From the NCBI GenBank assembly GCA_017472145.1, contig JAFUQX010000031.1:1-64000 (forward strand): a stretch of DNA of 64,000 nt, in the 5' to 3' direction. The translations under genes and the position numbers were made by a program. The stretch is from Ruminococcus sp. (GTDB lineage: Bacteria; Bacillota; Clostridia; Oscillospirales; Ruminococcaceae). Positions 43,439 to 53,018 of this stretch are shown here, one piece after another. A model generated the notes under the pieces. The model was not told where the DNA came from. It ran no database searches and saw nothing but the letters and a program-made list of their open reading frames with translations. Position 1 is the first letter of the stretch; each line of letters opens with the position of its first letter.

Positions 43439-44244
43439 AACAGCTGAAGGTGCTTTCGCTGCCATACCTGGTATGGATGGTGATTTTTATTGTTGTTCCT
43501 CTTCTGATGGTGGCGTTTTTCGCTTTTACTACAGAGGACGGCTCCTTTACCATTGAGAATATTTCCGATGTGGGGCAGTATGCCAACATCTTTGTCCGTT
43601 CCATCTGGCTGGCGCTGATCGCAACGGTGATCTGTCTGCTGCTGGCCTATCCGCTGGCGTTTATTCTCTCCCGTATGGAAAAGCATAAGCAGGGAACGAT
43701 GCTCCTGCTGGTTATGCTTCCCATGTGGATGAACTTTTTGCTTCGTACCTATGCCTGGATGACTCTGCTTGGCAACAACGGCATTATCAACAATCTCCTG
43801 GGAATGATTGGTATCGGGCCGCTGAAGCTGATCAATACCTCCGGTGCAGTGGTGCTGGGTATGGTTTATAACTACCTGCCTTTTATGATTCTGCCGCTGT
43901 ATTCAGTGATGCAGAAGATCGACAAGAGTGTTCTTGAAGCGGCCAGTGATCTGGGATGCAGCTTCAGAAATACGCTCTTTCGGGTGATCGTTCCCCTGAG
44001 CCTTCCGGGCATTACCTCAGGTATTACCATGGTATTTGTGCCGGCCATTTCCACATTTATCATTTCCAGAATGCTGGGCGGCGGCTCCAATCTGCTGATC
44101 GGTGACCTGATCGAAATGCAGTTCCTCGGAAATTCCTATAATCCGCATCTGGGAGCGGCAATTTCCCTGGTGCTCATGGCCATTATTCTTGTGATCATGA
44201 CGGTGATGAATCAGTTCAGCCCGGATGACCAGGTTCTGATATAA
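43435..44244 (+). CDS. potB: Spermidine/putrescine ABC transporter permease
   Basis: A 269-residue inner permease with six helices. The EAA loop is [38 protein letters not shown] lies just upstream. It pairs with PotC. Confidence 0.94.
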   Translation: MKQLKVLSLPYLVWMVIFIVVPLLMVAFFAFTTEDGSFTIENISDVGQYANIFVRSIWLALIATVICLLLAYPLAFILSRMEKHKQGTMLLLVMLPMWMNFLLRTYAWMTLLGNNGIINNLLGMIGIGPLKLINTSGAVVLGMVYNYLPFMILPLYSVMQKIDKSVLEAASDLGCSFRNTLFRVIVPLSLPGITSGITMVFVPAISTFIISRMLGGGSNLLIGDLIEMQFLGNSYNPHLGAAISLVLMAIILVIMTVMNQFSPDDQVLI

Positions 44245-44257
44245 AGGAGGTGCATAC

Positions 44258-45058
44258 ATGAAAAAGCTCAGTAGAATATATGTTGCACTGATTCTGATGT
44301 TTCTGTATGTGCCGATTTTTGTGCTGATCGTCTTTTCCTTCAATGAGACAAAAAGCCGTTCAGTATTCAGCGGCTTTACGCTGGACTGGTACGCCAGACT
44401 CTTTAATAATGACATCATCATCTCCTCTCTGATCAATACGCTGATCATCGCCGTTCTGGCCAGTGTGGCCTCTACCATTCTGGGAACGCTTGCGGCGATT
44501 GGCATCAACGGAATGAGAAAGGTTCCCAAGGCCGTTATTATGAACGTGACCAATATGCCGATCATCAACCCGGAAATCGTGACCGGTGTATCCCTGATGC
44601 TTCTGTTTGTATTCTTTGCAGCCAGAATGCATCTGGAATTCGGCTTTGTGACGCTTGTCATTGCTCATATCACCTTTGATGTGCCTTATGTCATCCTGAA
44701 CATCATGCCCAAGTTCAAGCAGATGGATCCTCATCTCTACGAAGCGGCGCAGGATCTGGGATGCAGTCCTTTTCAGGCCTTCAAGAGGGTGATTCTTCCG
44801 GAGATCATGCCGGGCGTGATCAGCGGCTTTCTCATGGCCTTTACCTATTCCCTGGATGATTTCGTTATCAGCTATTTCACCAGCGGTTCGACCTCGCAGA
44901 CCCTGCCGATTACGATTTATTCCATGACAAGAAGAAAGATCTCTCCGGAGATCAACGCCCTATCCACGCTGATTTTCGTGGTTGTGGTGGTCGTTCTGAT
45001 CGTCAAGAATATCATTGAAAACAGACAGGCCAAGAAGCGCGGACTGTACAGGGGGTAG
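44258..45058 (+). CDS. potC: Spermidine/putrescine ABC transporter permease
   Basis: A 266-residue permease of the PotC type, with the EAA loop EAAQDLGCSPFQAFKRVILPEIMPGV and the C-terminal LDDFVISYFTSG segment. AAAGGAGG stands 7 bases before ATG. Confidence 0.94.
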   Translation: MKKLSRIYVALILMFLYVPIFVLIVFSFNETKSRSVFSGFTLDWYARLFNNDIIISSLINTLIIAVLASVASTILGTLAAIGINGMRKVPKAVIMNVTNMPIINPEIVTGVSLMLLFVFFAARMHLEFGFVTLVIAHITFDVPYVILNIMPKFKQMDPHLYEAAQDLGCSPFQAFKRVILPEIMPGVISGFLMAFTYSLDDFVISYFTSGSTSQTLPITIYSMTRRKISPEINALSTLIFVVVVVVLIVKNIIENRQAKKRGLYRG

Positions 45059-45062
45059 CGGT

Positions 45063-46334
45063 ATGAAAAGAAAGCTTTTATCACTGTTTCTGCTTCCGGC
45101 GGCGATGCTGAATCTGCTGAGCGGATGTGCATCCTCAGAGAAGACGGCTGAAGAAGCAGAGGAGGAGATCACAGCCCAGACGCTGACGGTGTCCGACCCG
45201 GACTATTACACCCGTTTTAAGGACGATGGCCTTTCTATCAATGTGTACAACTGGGGTGAATATATCTCCACCGGTGCAGATGAGGGGACGCTGGATGTCA
45301 ACTCTGAATTTGAGAAGCTGACCGGAATCAAGGTCAATTATACCAACTATGCCACTAATGAGGAGCTGTATGCCAAGCTCAAGGGCGGCGGTGCGACCTA
45401 TGATGTTATCATTCCCTCCGACTATATGATCAGCAAGATGATCAAGGAGGACATGATTCAGGAGCTGGACTTTGAAAATATCCCGAATTTCGGCTATATC
45501 ATGGACAATTTCCGCAACATGGAATACGATCCGGAGAATGCCTATTCTGTACCCTATACATGGGGTACGGTGGGTATCATCTACGATGAAACCATGGTGG
45601 ATATGGATGAGGAGGACATTGACTGGGATCTGCTGTGGGACGAGACCTATGCAGACCAGATCCTTATGTTTGATAATCCTAGAGACGCCTTTGCTATTTC
45701 TGAGCTGCTGCTGGGCTATTCTCTCAATACAGAGAACCCCGAGGAGCTGGCCGATGCAGCGGAAAAGCTGAAGGAGCAGAAGCGGATCGTTCAGGCCTAT
45801 GTCATGGATGAGATCTTCGATAAAATGGGCGCAGGCGATGCGCTGATCGCACCCTATTATGCCGGGGACGCCCTGACCATCATGGAGGAAAACGATTCTC
45901 TGAACTTCGTGGTTCCCAAGAGCGGCACGAACCTGTTTGTGGATGCAATGTGCATCCCTGTAGGTGCGAAGCAGAAGGAAGCAGCGGAGATGTATATCAA
46001 CTTCATGTGTGAGCCGGATATTGCCTTTGCGAATATCGACTATATCTGCTATTCCACACCTCATTCAGCGGCCTTTGAAATGCTGGATGAGGAGGTACGG
46101 AATGATCCGATTTCCTACCCGGATGAGGAGCTGATCGCAGAGCGTACCACGGTTTTTGTGAATCTCTCTGACGAGGCCAACAAGCGGATGCAGGATCTTT
46201 GGACGGAGATGAAATCGGCGGAGGATGAGACGACCAACAAATGGCTGATGCCGGCCTTTCTGGTGCTCTGTCTGGCGACCGTTGTGTTTGTACTGATCCG
46301 GCGGCATATAAAGAATAAGAAGGATATTTTCTGA
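45063..46334 (+). CDS. potD: Polyamine-binding lipoprotein with extra C-terminal membrane helix
   Basis: A 423-residue type 1 periplasmic-fold binding protein. The lipobox is LSGC (Cys22). The spermidine/putrescine-binding pattern runs from YNWGEYI through PYTWGTVGI to the C-lobe. Unusually, a hydrophobic segment followed by basic residues (about 395-423, LMPAFLVLCLATVVFVLIRR) forms a second anchor at the C-terminus. ATG 45063 is chosen because it begins the signal peptide and has a G-rich site upstream. It closes the operon. Confidence 0.92.
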   Translation: MKRKLLSLFLLPAAMLNLLSGCASSEKTAEEAEEEITAQTLTVSDPDYYTRFKDDGLSINVYNWGEYISTGADEGTLDVNSEFEKLTGIKVNYTNYATNEELYAKLKGGGATYDVIIPSDYMISKMIKEDMIQELDFENIPNFGYIMDNFRNMEYDPENAYSVPYTWGTVGIIYDETMVDMDEEDIDWDLLWDETYADQILMFDNPRDAFAISELLLGYSLNTENPEELADAAEKLKEQKRIVQAYVMDEIFDKMGAGDALIAPYYAGDALTIMEENDSLNFVVPKSGTNLFVDAMCIPVGAKQKEAAEMYINFMCEPDIAFANIDYICYSTPHSAAFEMLDEEVRNDPISYPDEELIAERTTVFVNLSDEANKRMQDLWTEMKSAEDETTNKWLMPAFLVLCLATVVFVLIRRHIKNKKDIF

Positions 46335-46700
46335 CGCATATGAAAAGAACAGCCTGTCAAAAAAGCCTGTTTTTAAGAAATTTCCGCTTAAGCCTCCCCT
46401 TAGTAAGGGGAGGTGGCACGCCGAAGGCGTGACGGAGGGGATTGTAAGATGTGAGAAAGCTTACGATTTTACGTGCTTTTTGCATCCCATCAGTCGTCAC
46501 TTCGTGCCGGCCGCTGACTGAGGGGATTGCAAGCAGAACAGCAAGCTGCAAGCTTATTCGCTGCTTACAATCCCTTCCACCGCAGCAAGCTGCGGTCCCC
46601 CTCCCCTTAACAAAGGGAGGCTTTCAGAGTTTTTTCGACAAGCTGAGCCTCCCCTTACTAAGGGGAGCCTTGTGCAGGAAATTTGGTTTTTGACAAGCAG
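46335..46700. repeat. Compound palindromic interspersed repeat
   Basis: Several related units are nested here. Unit 1 has CCTCCCCTTAGTAAGGGGAGG (46393-46413) followed by CACGCC-GAA-GGCGTG (46417-46431) and GACGGAGGGGATTGTAAG. The complementary end is GTCGTCACTTCGTGCC. A second nested pair around 46515-46620 reads ACTGAGGGGATTGCAAG and, inverted, CTTACAATCCCT, with a CCGCAGC-AAGCTGCGG stem. Two more CTCCCCTT-AAGGGGAG pieces end the region near 46600 and 46655. The same string occurs at 1-165. No gene is present; it is a MITE-like element. Confidence 0.8.
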
Positions 46701-46962
46701 CCGCATTCACTTGCTTTCAGACAGGTGAATGCGATTTCTTTTTTGTCTTTGAAAATGTGTGGATTCCTGGGAGACACATGTGCTAATTGTACCTGGTCTC
46801 AATCCCACAATTGGTAAGGTGCAGGAACAACAAATGGTCCTCTTTGCTTCAATATACCACAAGCGCCCTGTCCTGTCAAGCATTTTCCGGCAAATAGCCT
46901 GAAAGAACCGCTCTTTGGTACAAAAATATTTTCAGAATGGCTACAAATTCAGATGCACATCT

Positions 46963-46971
46963 TGCTATAAT
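46963..46971 (+). promoter_or_regulatory. Extended -10 promoter of the GH3 gene
   Basis: TGC-TATAAT at 46963-46971 with no clear -35 box. The 260 bases before it (46700-46960) show nothing else. Confidence 0.55.
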
Positions 46972-47009
46972 AAACGCATATTCTGTAATTGGAAATGAGG
47001 AAATGGACT

Positions 47010-49778
47010 ATGATATTCAGAAATAACCAATACACGCCGGAGGAACGTCTGGCCGACCTGCTTTCCCGGCTGACTCTGGATGAAAAGGTGTACATGCTCT
47101 CCACCCATCAGCACGCCGTACCCCGCCTGGGTATCGGAGAGTGGTATGTGGGCTGTGAGGTCGCACGGGGCTTTGTCTCCAAAAATCCCGACGAGCCGAG
47201 CACTGTTTTTCCCCAGCCCATCGGCCTGGCCTCCACCTTTGACCCGGAGCTGATGCATACACTTGGTGAGATCGCTGGAAACGAAGCACGCTGCTACTAC
47301 CAGCAGAGACCTGATGGCCGCCTGATGCTCTGGGGGCCTACCGTTGATCCGGAGCGTGACCCCAGATGGGGACGCACCGAGGAGGGATATGGCGAAGATC
47401 CGTACCTCATCGGCGAGATGACGAAGGCCTACACCAGGGGCCTGGCCGGAGATGACCCGTACTACCTGAAAACCGTGCCCACCCTGAAGCATTTCTGCGC
47501 CAATAACAATGAGGAGCAGAGGATCAACTGCTCTGCAGATGTGACCATGCGTACCCTCCATGAGTATTATTACGAAGCCTTCCGCATTCCGATCACGGAG
47601 GGCGGTGCACATTCCATCATGTGCGCCTATAATGAGCTGGGCGGCGTTCCGGCCTGCATGAATCCCGATCTGCAGCCCCTTGTGAAGGATACATGGGGTC
47701 TGGATTTTGTGGTGACGGACGGTGCGGATTTCTCCCAGAATGTCCTTGCACACCGCTCTCACAGGACACATGCTGAAGCCCTGGCAGCCTGCATTAAAAG
47801 CGGCACAGATGTGATGACGGACAATTCCGATATGGTAGCTGCTGCGGCCTATGATGCGCTGAAACGAAATCTCCTCACGGAGGAGGACATTGACCGCACC
47901 ATCGGAAGAAGCCTTGCCGGAAGAATGCGTCTGGGCGAATTTGACGAGGTGCATCCTTATAAGAATATGCAGGTGGAGGCCGACAGCGAGGAAAGCCGGA
48001 AGGTTAACCGCCGTGCCGCCATGGAGCAGATGTGCCTGCTGAAGAATACAGGCATTCTTCCTTTGCAGAAGGGGAAGAAGATCGCCGTCATCGGCCCGAT
48101 TGCAGATGAAAATTACCGTGACTGGTACACCGGCGTTTTCTCCTATGCAGTCAGCATCCGGAAGGGGCTGGAGGAGACCGTGGGTGCAGAGAACGTGCTC
48201 TTCGATAATGGCTATGACATTGCGGTGATCCGCTCCTGTAAAAATGGCAGATATCTTTCTGTTCTGGAGGATGGTCAGCTCCGGGTCTGCGGTGAAGAGA
48301 TCACAGCGGCTGAAAAATTCGAGCTGCACGACTGGGACTTTGGCAGCCTGAATCTGAAATCCTGCCTGAATGGAAAATACGTCACAGAAAATGGCACCTA
48401 TAAGGCCATCAGCGAAACGCCCTATGAATGGTTCATCCGGGAGTGGTTCAAGCCCACCCGGCTGGAGGATGGCACCTGGCGGTATCGTGCATGGTTCGAC
48501 TGGGATATGGATATTGCGGTAGATGAGGAGGATCATCTGATCGCTGTCCCCTCGGCCCGTCCCTCGGAGAATCGACGGTTTGAACAGGTGATTGTGGAAA
48601 ACGGTGCAGAGCGTGCAGCGGCGCTTGCAGGAGAAGCAGATTATGCGATTGTATGTCTCGGCAACCATCCCATGCAGGTAGCCAGAGAATGCTATGACCG
48701 AAAGAGCCTTGCACTCCCCAGACATCAGCAGGAGCTGATCCGTGCGGTATTTGCAGCCAATCCCAATACGATCCTGGTGGTGGCCGCCAGCTACCCCTTC
48801 TCCATCTGTGAGGAACAGGAAAAGCTTCCAGCCATCGTATATACCACCCATGCCGGTGCAGAGCTGGGAACGGCTGTGGCGGCTACGCTCATGGGCGAAA
48901 ACAATCCGGCGGCCCGCTGCCCCCTTACCTGGTATCGCAGTGAGCAGGAGCTTCCGGATATTCTGGAATATGACATTATCGGAGCAGACAGCACCTACCT
49001 GTATTATACCGGAAAGCCGCTGTATGCCTTTGGCCATGGTCTGTCCTATTCCAGCTTCCGATATGACAGTTTTACTGTGGAAACGGTTGAAAGCGGCATT
49101 CGGGCGAGTGTAACAGTGGAAAATACCTCTGATACAGATGGGGATGAGGTGGTGCAGATCTACTTCCGTCCGGAGAACCCCAGCGTAAAGCGTCCCATCA
49201 AACAGCTGTGCGGCTTCCGGCGTGTGCATATTCCTGCTCATGAGAGGGTATGCGTAACTATTGAAATTCCACGCCGTGCTCTGGAATTCTATGACGTGTC
49301 CCGTGAAAAACGCTGTGTGGAGGAGGGATGCTATACCTTTATGGCTGGTGCATCCTCTGAGGATATTCGTCTGATCCAGTCGCTTTTCATCAGCGGAGAG
49401 GTGATCCCGCCGAGAGATCTGTCCAGACAGATCCGTCTTAAAAATTACGACAGTGTGCGCAATGGAAAGCTTAGCTTTACCTTTGCAAAGAATGACTGGT
49501 ATGTACAGAGCGGAGACTGGGGCAGCAGTGTGATTCTGAAGAATGCAGCCTTTGAGGGATACACCCTTGCAGAGGTGCAGGCGGCTGCGCCCTGTGATCC
49601 GGGGAAGGTGTCCGTCTATGCCGGTGAAAGGCTGCTGGGGGAGACGGAGATAAAGCCCTCGGCCTGTCCGGATGATTTCAGTGTGTATCGGATTCCGCTG
49701 GAAAGCTTCAGCGGACGGGATGAGCTGTGCCTGGAGCTTAAGGGCGGAGTCAGCGTATATAGTCTGCAGTTATCATAA
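47010..49778 (+). CDS. GH3 family beta-glycosidase, cytoplasmic
   Basis: A 922-residue intracellular enzyme (no signal peptide) that likely finishes xylo- or cello-oligosaccharides. The GH3 N-domain (about 15-300) has the nucleophile region VVTDGADF and the substrate loop TVPTLKHFCANNNE. The GH3 C-domain is interrupted by an inserted beta-type domain (about 405-510; SCKNGRYLSVLEDGQLRV, LNGKYVTENGTYKA), fascin- or ricin-like. Next come the C-domain, a fibronectin III-like domain (about 690-780) and a CBM6-like C-terminal domain (about 800-920). The choice of ATG 47010 rests on GAGG 9 bases upstream. The substrate is not decided by sequence. Confidence 0.9.
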   Translation: MIFRNNQYTPEERLADLLSRLTLDEKVYMLSTHQHAVPRLGIGEWYVGCEVARGFVSKNPDEPSTVFPQPIGLASTFDPELMHTLGEIAGNEARCYYQQRPDGRLMLWGPTVDPERDPRWGRTEEGYGEDPYLIGEMTKAYTRGLAGDDPYYLKTVPTLKHFCANNNEEQRINCSADVTMRTLHEYYYEAFRIPITEGGAHSIMCAYNELGGVPACMNPDLQPLVKDTWGLDFVVTDGADFSQNVLAHRSHRTHAEALAACIKSGTDVMTDNSDMVAAAAYDALKRNLLTEEDIDRTIGRSLAGRMRLGEFDEVHPYKNMQVEADSEESRKVNRRAAMEQMCLLKNTGILPLQKGKKIAVIGPIADENYRDWYTGVFSYAVSIRKGLEETVGAENVLFDNGYDIAVIRSCKNGRYLSVLEDGQLRVCGEEITAAEKFELHDWDFGSLNLKSCLNGKYVTENGTYKAISETPYEWFIREWFKPTRLEDGTWRYRAWFDWDMDIAVDEEDHLIAVPSARPSENRRFEQVIVENGAERAAALAGEADYAIVCLGNHPMQVARECYDRKSLALPRHQQELIRAVFAANPNTILVVAASYPFSICEEQEKLPAIVYTTHAGAELGTAVAATLMGENNPAARCPLTWYRSEQELPDILEYDIIGADSTYLYYTGKPLYAFGHGLSYSSFRYDSFTVETVESGIRASVTVENTSDTDGDEVVQIYFRPENPSVKRPIKQLCGFRRVHIPAHERVCVTIEIPRRALEFYDVSREKRCVEEGCYTFMAGASSEDIRLIQSLFISGEVIPPRDLSRQIRLKNYDSVRNGKLSFTFAKNDWYVQSGDWGSSVILKNAAFEGYTLAEVQAAAPCDPGKVSVYAGERLLGETEIKPSACPDDFSVYRIPLESFSGRDELCLELKGGVSVYSLQLS

Positions 49779-49782
49779 AAGA

Positions 49783-49815
49783 AAAACGGGTCGATTTTCG
49801 CAATCGGCCCGTTTT
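49783..49815. terminator. Bidirectional terminator between GH3 and hisC
   Basis: Stem ACGGGTCGATT / AATCGGCCCGT, flanked by A-run and T-run on either side. Confidence 0.9.
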
Positions 49816-49817
49816 CG

Positions 49818-50876
49818 TCATTTTTTCAGATATTCTCTCAGGAATGCAAACAGTGCATCCATCTCCTCATCTGTACCAATAGTGATACGCAGATAGTTGT
49901 TGGTGCGTGCGCCCTTGAGATATCGCACAAAGATGTGCTTTTCCTTCAGGGCCTCAAACAGCTCCTTTGCCTCGCATTCCGGATGCGTTACAAACAGGAA
50001 ATTGCTCATGGAATCCTGGAACTTGAAACCCAGAGCGGCAAATTCCTTCTTGGCCCGCTCTCTGGTAGCGATGATTTTCTGTACAATGCTCTGAAAATAT
50101 TCTTCATCCTCTACAGCGGCCGCTCCGGCTTCAATTACCTGACGGTTCATGGTATAGGAGTTGAAGGAATACTTCACATCGTGGAGCGCCTTTATCAGCT
50201 CTGCATTTCCCATGGCATAGCCAATGCGCATGCCGGCCAGAGCACGGGATTTGGAGAAGGTCTGCACTACCAGCAGGTTGTCATACTTCTCAATCAGCGG
50301 CACCGCAGATGCACCCCCGAAATCAATATAGGCTTCATCCACCATGACAATGGAATCCGGATTTTTCTGAAGGATCTCCTCAATGGCTTCCAGCGGCAGC
50401 AGAGCCCCGGTGGGTGCATTGGGATTGGGGAAGATGATGCCGCCGTTTTCACGGAAATAGTCCTCCTTCACGATCTCAAAATCCTCATTCAGAGGAACCA
50501 GCTCATAGGGGATTCGCAGCATTTCCGCCCACACCGGATAGAAGGCGTAGGTAATATCCGGGAACAGCAGGGGCTTCCGGGAATTAAAGAAGGTCAGGAA
50601 GCACATGGCGATAACATCGTCTGAGCCAACGCCGGTAAAGACCTGGTTTTCCTCCAGGCCATAGCGGTCGGCAATGGCCTTGTTCAGCTTGTGGGAGGTG
50701 GGGTCAGGATAGAGCCGCAGGGATTCCAGCGTGCAGCGCTCCAGTGCCTGTGTTACCCTGGGAGAGGGAGGATAGGGATTTTCGTTGGTATTGAGCTTGA
50801 TCATATCCGGGAAATTGGGCTGCTCGCCCGGCACATACGGCTCTACCCGGCGGATATAATTCATATATTCTGACAT
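49818..50876 (-). CDS. hisC: Histidinol-phosphate aminotransferase
   Basis: A PLP-dependent enzyme of histidine synthesis. The 352-residue protein has KLNTNENPYPPSP near the N-terminus, PNPNAPTG, DEAYIDF and the PLP lysine in TFSKSRALAGMRIGY. It lies 22 bases after pncB and no other his genes are nearby, so it may serve tyrosine or phenylalanine transamination too. Upstream ribosome site is weak. Confidence 0.93.
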   Translation of the reverse strand: MSEYMNYIRRVEPYVPGEQPNFPDMIKLNTNENPYPPSPRVTQALERCTLESLRLYPDPTSHKLNKAIADRYGLEENQVFTGVGSDDVIAMCFLTFFNSRKPLLFPDITYAFYPVWAEMLRIPYELVPLNEDFEIVKEDYFRENGGIIFPNPNAPTGALLPLEAIEEILQKNPDSIVMVDEAYIDFGGASAVPLIEKYDNLLVVQTFSKSRALAGMRIGYAMGNAELIKALHDVKYSFNSYTMNRQVIEAGAAAVEDEEYFQSIVQKIIATRERAKKEFAALGFKFQDSMSNFLFVTHPECEAKELFEALKEKHIFVRYLKGARTNNYLRITIGTDEEMDALFAFLREYLKK

Positions 50877-50898
50877 AGTATCACATCTTTCATTATTG

Positions 50899-52353
50899 TT
50901 ATTGATTCCGGAGATTCTGCTTTTCCTTCAGGAGCTGATGGCGCACATCCCACAGCTTCTGGGACAGATCCACATAGTAGGTGTGGGGATTTTCAAATCG
51001 CCGGACCTCATCCCACAGCAGAGAAACCTGCTCCAGGCAATACCGGCGGATCTCCTCCAGCGGCGGTGTTTCATACACCAGCTCCCCGTCCTTGAAAATC
51101 GGAACAAGCAGGGACTTTGCGGTAAAATGGGTCAGCGTCTTGGTTTTCCATGTGGCGTTGGGATCGAAAATGGTATGCGTTTCCCCTTCCGGTGCATCCT
51201 CATCAAATAAGCACAGCTCGTCCGCCAGCGCTTTCCCGGTTTCATTATCATAGAAGCGGTAGACCTTTTTGAAATGCGGATTTGTGATCTTGATAATATT
51301 TTCGCTGATCTTGATTTTCGGTTCAATTGTACCATCGGGATGCTCCACCGCCACCAGCTTGTACACACCGCCGAATACAGGGGTGCTCTTGGCCGTGATC
51401 AGACGCTCACCCACGCCGAAAATGTCGATCTTTGCGCCCTGCCGGAGCAGGTCGGTGATCAGATATTCATCCAGGGAATTGGACGCTACGATCTTACATT
51501 CTGTAAGACCTGCGGCATCCAGCATTTTCCGTGCTTCCTTGGAAAGATAGGCAATATCACCGGAGTCCAGACGAATGGCGCATTTATGGATACCCTTGGG
51601 CAGCAGAACCTCCTTGAAGGCCCGGATGGCATTGGGGACGCCGCTTTTCAGGGTATTGTAGGTATCCACCAGAAGGGTTGCGTTGTTCGGGTACAGCTCA
51701 CAGAAGGTGCGGAAGGCTTCATACTCCGTGTCAAAGGACTGCACCCATGCATGTGCCATCGTTCCGGCTGAGGGTACGCCATACATCTGATCGGTCAGTA
51801 CGCAGGCTGTGCCGTGGCAGCCGCCGATATAAGCAGCTCTTGCACCCAGTACCGCACCGGATGCGCCCTGAGCCCGGCGTGAGCCCAGCTCCAGTACCGT
51901 CCGGCCGTCAGCTGCACGCACAATGCGGTTGGCCTTGGTAGCGATCAGGGACTGATGATTCAAAGCCAGCAGCAGATAGGTTTCGATAAGCTGGGCCTGA
52001 ATGGCCGGTGCACGTATCGTCATGATCGGCTCGCTGGGGAAGATGGGTGTTCCCTCCGGCACAGCCCAGATGTCTCCGGTAAATCGGAACTGCCGGAGAT
52101 ATTCAAGAAATTCTTCGTCAAATATATTTTTGCTGCGCAGGAAGTCGATATCCTCCTCATCAAAATGCAGATCCTGGAGATATTCAATGGCCTGCTCCAG
52201 TCCGGCTGCAATGGCAAAGCCGCCGCCGTCCGGCACACTGCGATAGAACAGATCAAAATAGAGGACCCGTTCGTGAAAGCCGTTTCTGAAGTAGCCATTG
52301 GCCATGGTCAGCTCGTAGAAGTCACAGAGCATTGCGTAATTTTCCTGTTTCAT
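50899..52353 (-). CDS. pncB: Nicotinate phosphoribosyltransferase
   Basis: Makes nicotinate mononucleotide in NAD salvage. The 484-residue enzyme shows the opening CDFYELTMANGYFRNG, the HGTACVLTDQMYGVPSAGTMAHAW active region and SGDIAYLSKEARKMLD. Its start overlaps the pncA stop by ATGA, so the two enzymes of nicotinamide recycling are coupled. Confidence 0.95.
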   Translation of the reverse strand: MKQENYAMLCDFYELTMANGYFRNGFHERVLYFDLFYRSVPDGGGFAIAAGLEQAIEYLQDLHFDEEDIDFLRSKNIFDEEFLEYLRQFRFTGDIWAVPEGTPIFPSEPIMTIRAPAIQAQLIETYLLLALNHQSLIATKANRIVRAADGRTVLELGSRRAQGASGAVLGARAAYIGGCHGTACVLTDQMYGVPSAGTMAHAWVQSFDTEYEAFRTFCELYPNNATLLVDTYNTLKSGVPNAIRAFKEVLLPKGIHKCAIRLDSGDIAYLSKEARKMLDAAGLTECKIVASNSLDEYLITDLLRQGAKIDIFGVGERLITAKSTPVFGGVYKLVAVEHPDGTIEPKIKISENIIKITNPHFKKVYRFYDNETGKALADELCLFDEDAPEGETHTIFDPNATWKTKTLTHFTAKSLLVPIFKDGELVYETPPLEEIRRYCLEQVSLLWDEVRRFENPHTYYVDLSQKLWDVRHQLLKEKQNLRNQ

Positions 52354-52892
52354 TCCGTATCCTCCTCTATGCCGATGAGCTGCATCTGAAGTCCCTGCAT
52401 CACCTGCAAAGCAGCCTTATGCAGAGCCGGGTCAGCGCCGGCTGTGCAGCGCACATCAATGAGAATGGGCGTTTCCGGCTGAGCGGTCTTTGCAAGAACC
52501 GCATTGGAAAGCACACAAATGTTGGAAACCAGTCCGCACAGCTCGATGCTTTCAAAGCGGTGCGCTCTCAGATAGTCCATCAGCTCGGCCGAGCCGAAGG
52601 TGGTTTTCTTAAAGCAAAGGTCATCGGGCTGTCGGAGCTTTTCAATTTCCGGGTGCAGCCGGTGTCCGTCTGTTCCCCGGATGCAGTGCTCCACAGGAAG
52701 AAGTGTACCCTCCTGGGTGTCCAGATAGGAGGTCTCGTGCGTATCAAAGGTAAACAGAACGACATCACCGGATGTACGGCAACTTTCTATTTTTTGTATA
52801 ATAGCCGGAATCAGCTTTTCTGCCTCCGGAAAGCCCAGAGAGCCGGTCACGAAGTCATTCTGAAAGTCTACAACAATCAAACAGCGTTTCAT
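52350..52892 (-). CDS. pncA: Nicotinamidase-type cysteine hydrolase
   Basis: An isochorismatase-fold hydrolase of 180 residues. The triad fits PncA: Asp in VDFQNDFV, Lys in CFKKTTFGS and Cys in LVSNICVLSN. A DTH segment with a nearby His suggests the metal site. Coupling to pncB points to nicotinamide as substrate. Confidence 0.9.
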   Translation of the reverse strand: MKRCLIVVDFQNDFVTGSLGFPEAEKLIPAIIQKIESCRTSGDVVLFTFDTHETSYLDTQEGTLLPVEHCIRGTDGHRLHPEIEKLRQPDDLCFKKTTFGSAELMDYLRAHRFESIELCGLVSNICVLSNAVLAKTAQPETPILIDVRCTAGADPALHKAALQVMQGLQMQLIGIEEDTE

Positions 52893-52932
52893 AGCAAAAA
52901 GCTCCTTTCGTGCTGCAAAAGCAGTTTTATCT

Positions 52933-52961
52933 ATTATACTTCATTTTCAGAAAATCTGCAA
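52933..52961 (-). promoter_or_regulatory. Promoter of pncA-pncB-hisC
   Basis: Minus strand TTGCAG (52961-52956), 17 bases, TATAAT (52938-52933). Confidence 0.75.
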
Positions 52962-52971
52962 GAGGGATTGC

Positions 52972-53003
52972 AAAAAAATGAGGACACCCTCTCGGATGTC
53001 CTC
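52972..53003 (-). terminator. Terminator of uppP
   Basis: GAGGACA-tccgagaggg-TGTCCTC on the minus strand followed by a T run. Confidence 0.85.
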
Positions 53004-53018
53004 TGATTTTATATGGAA

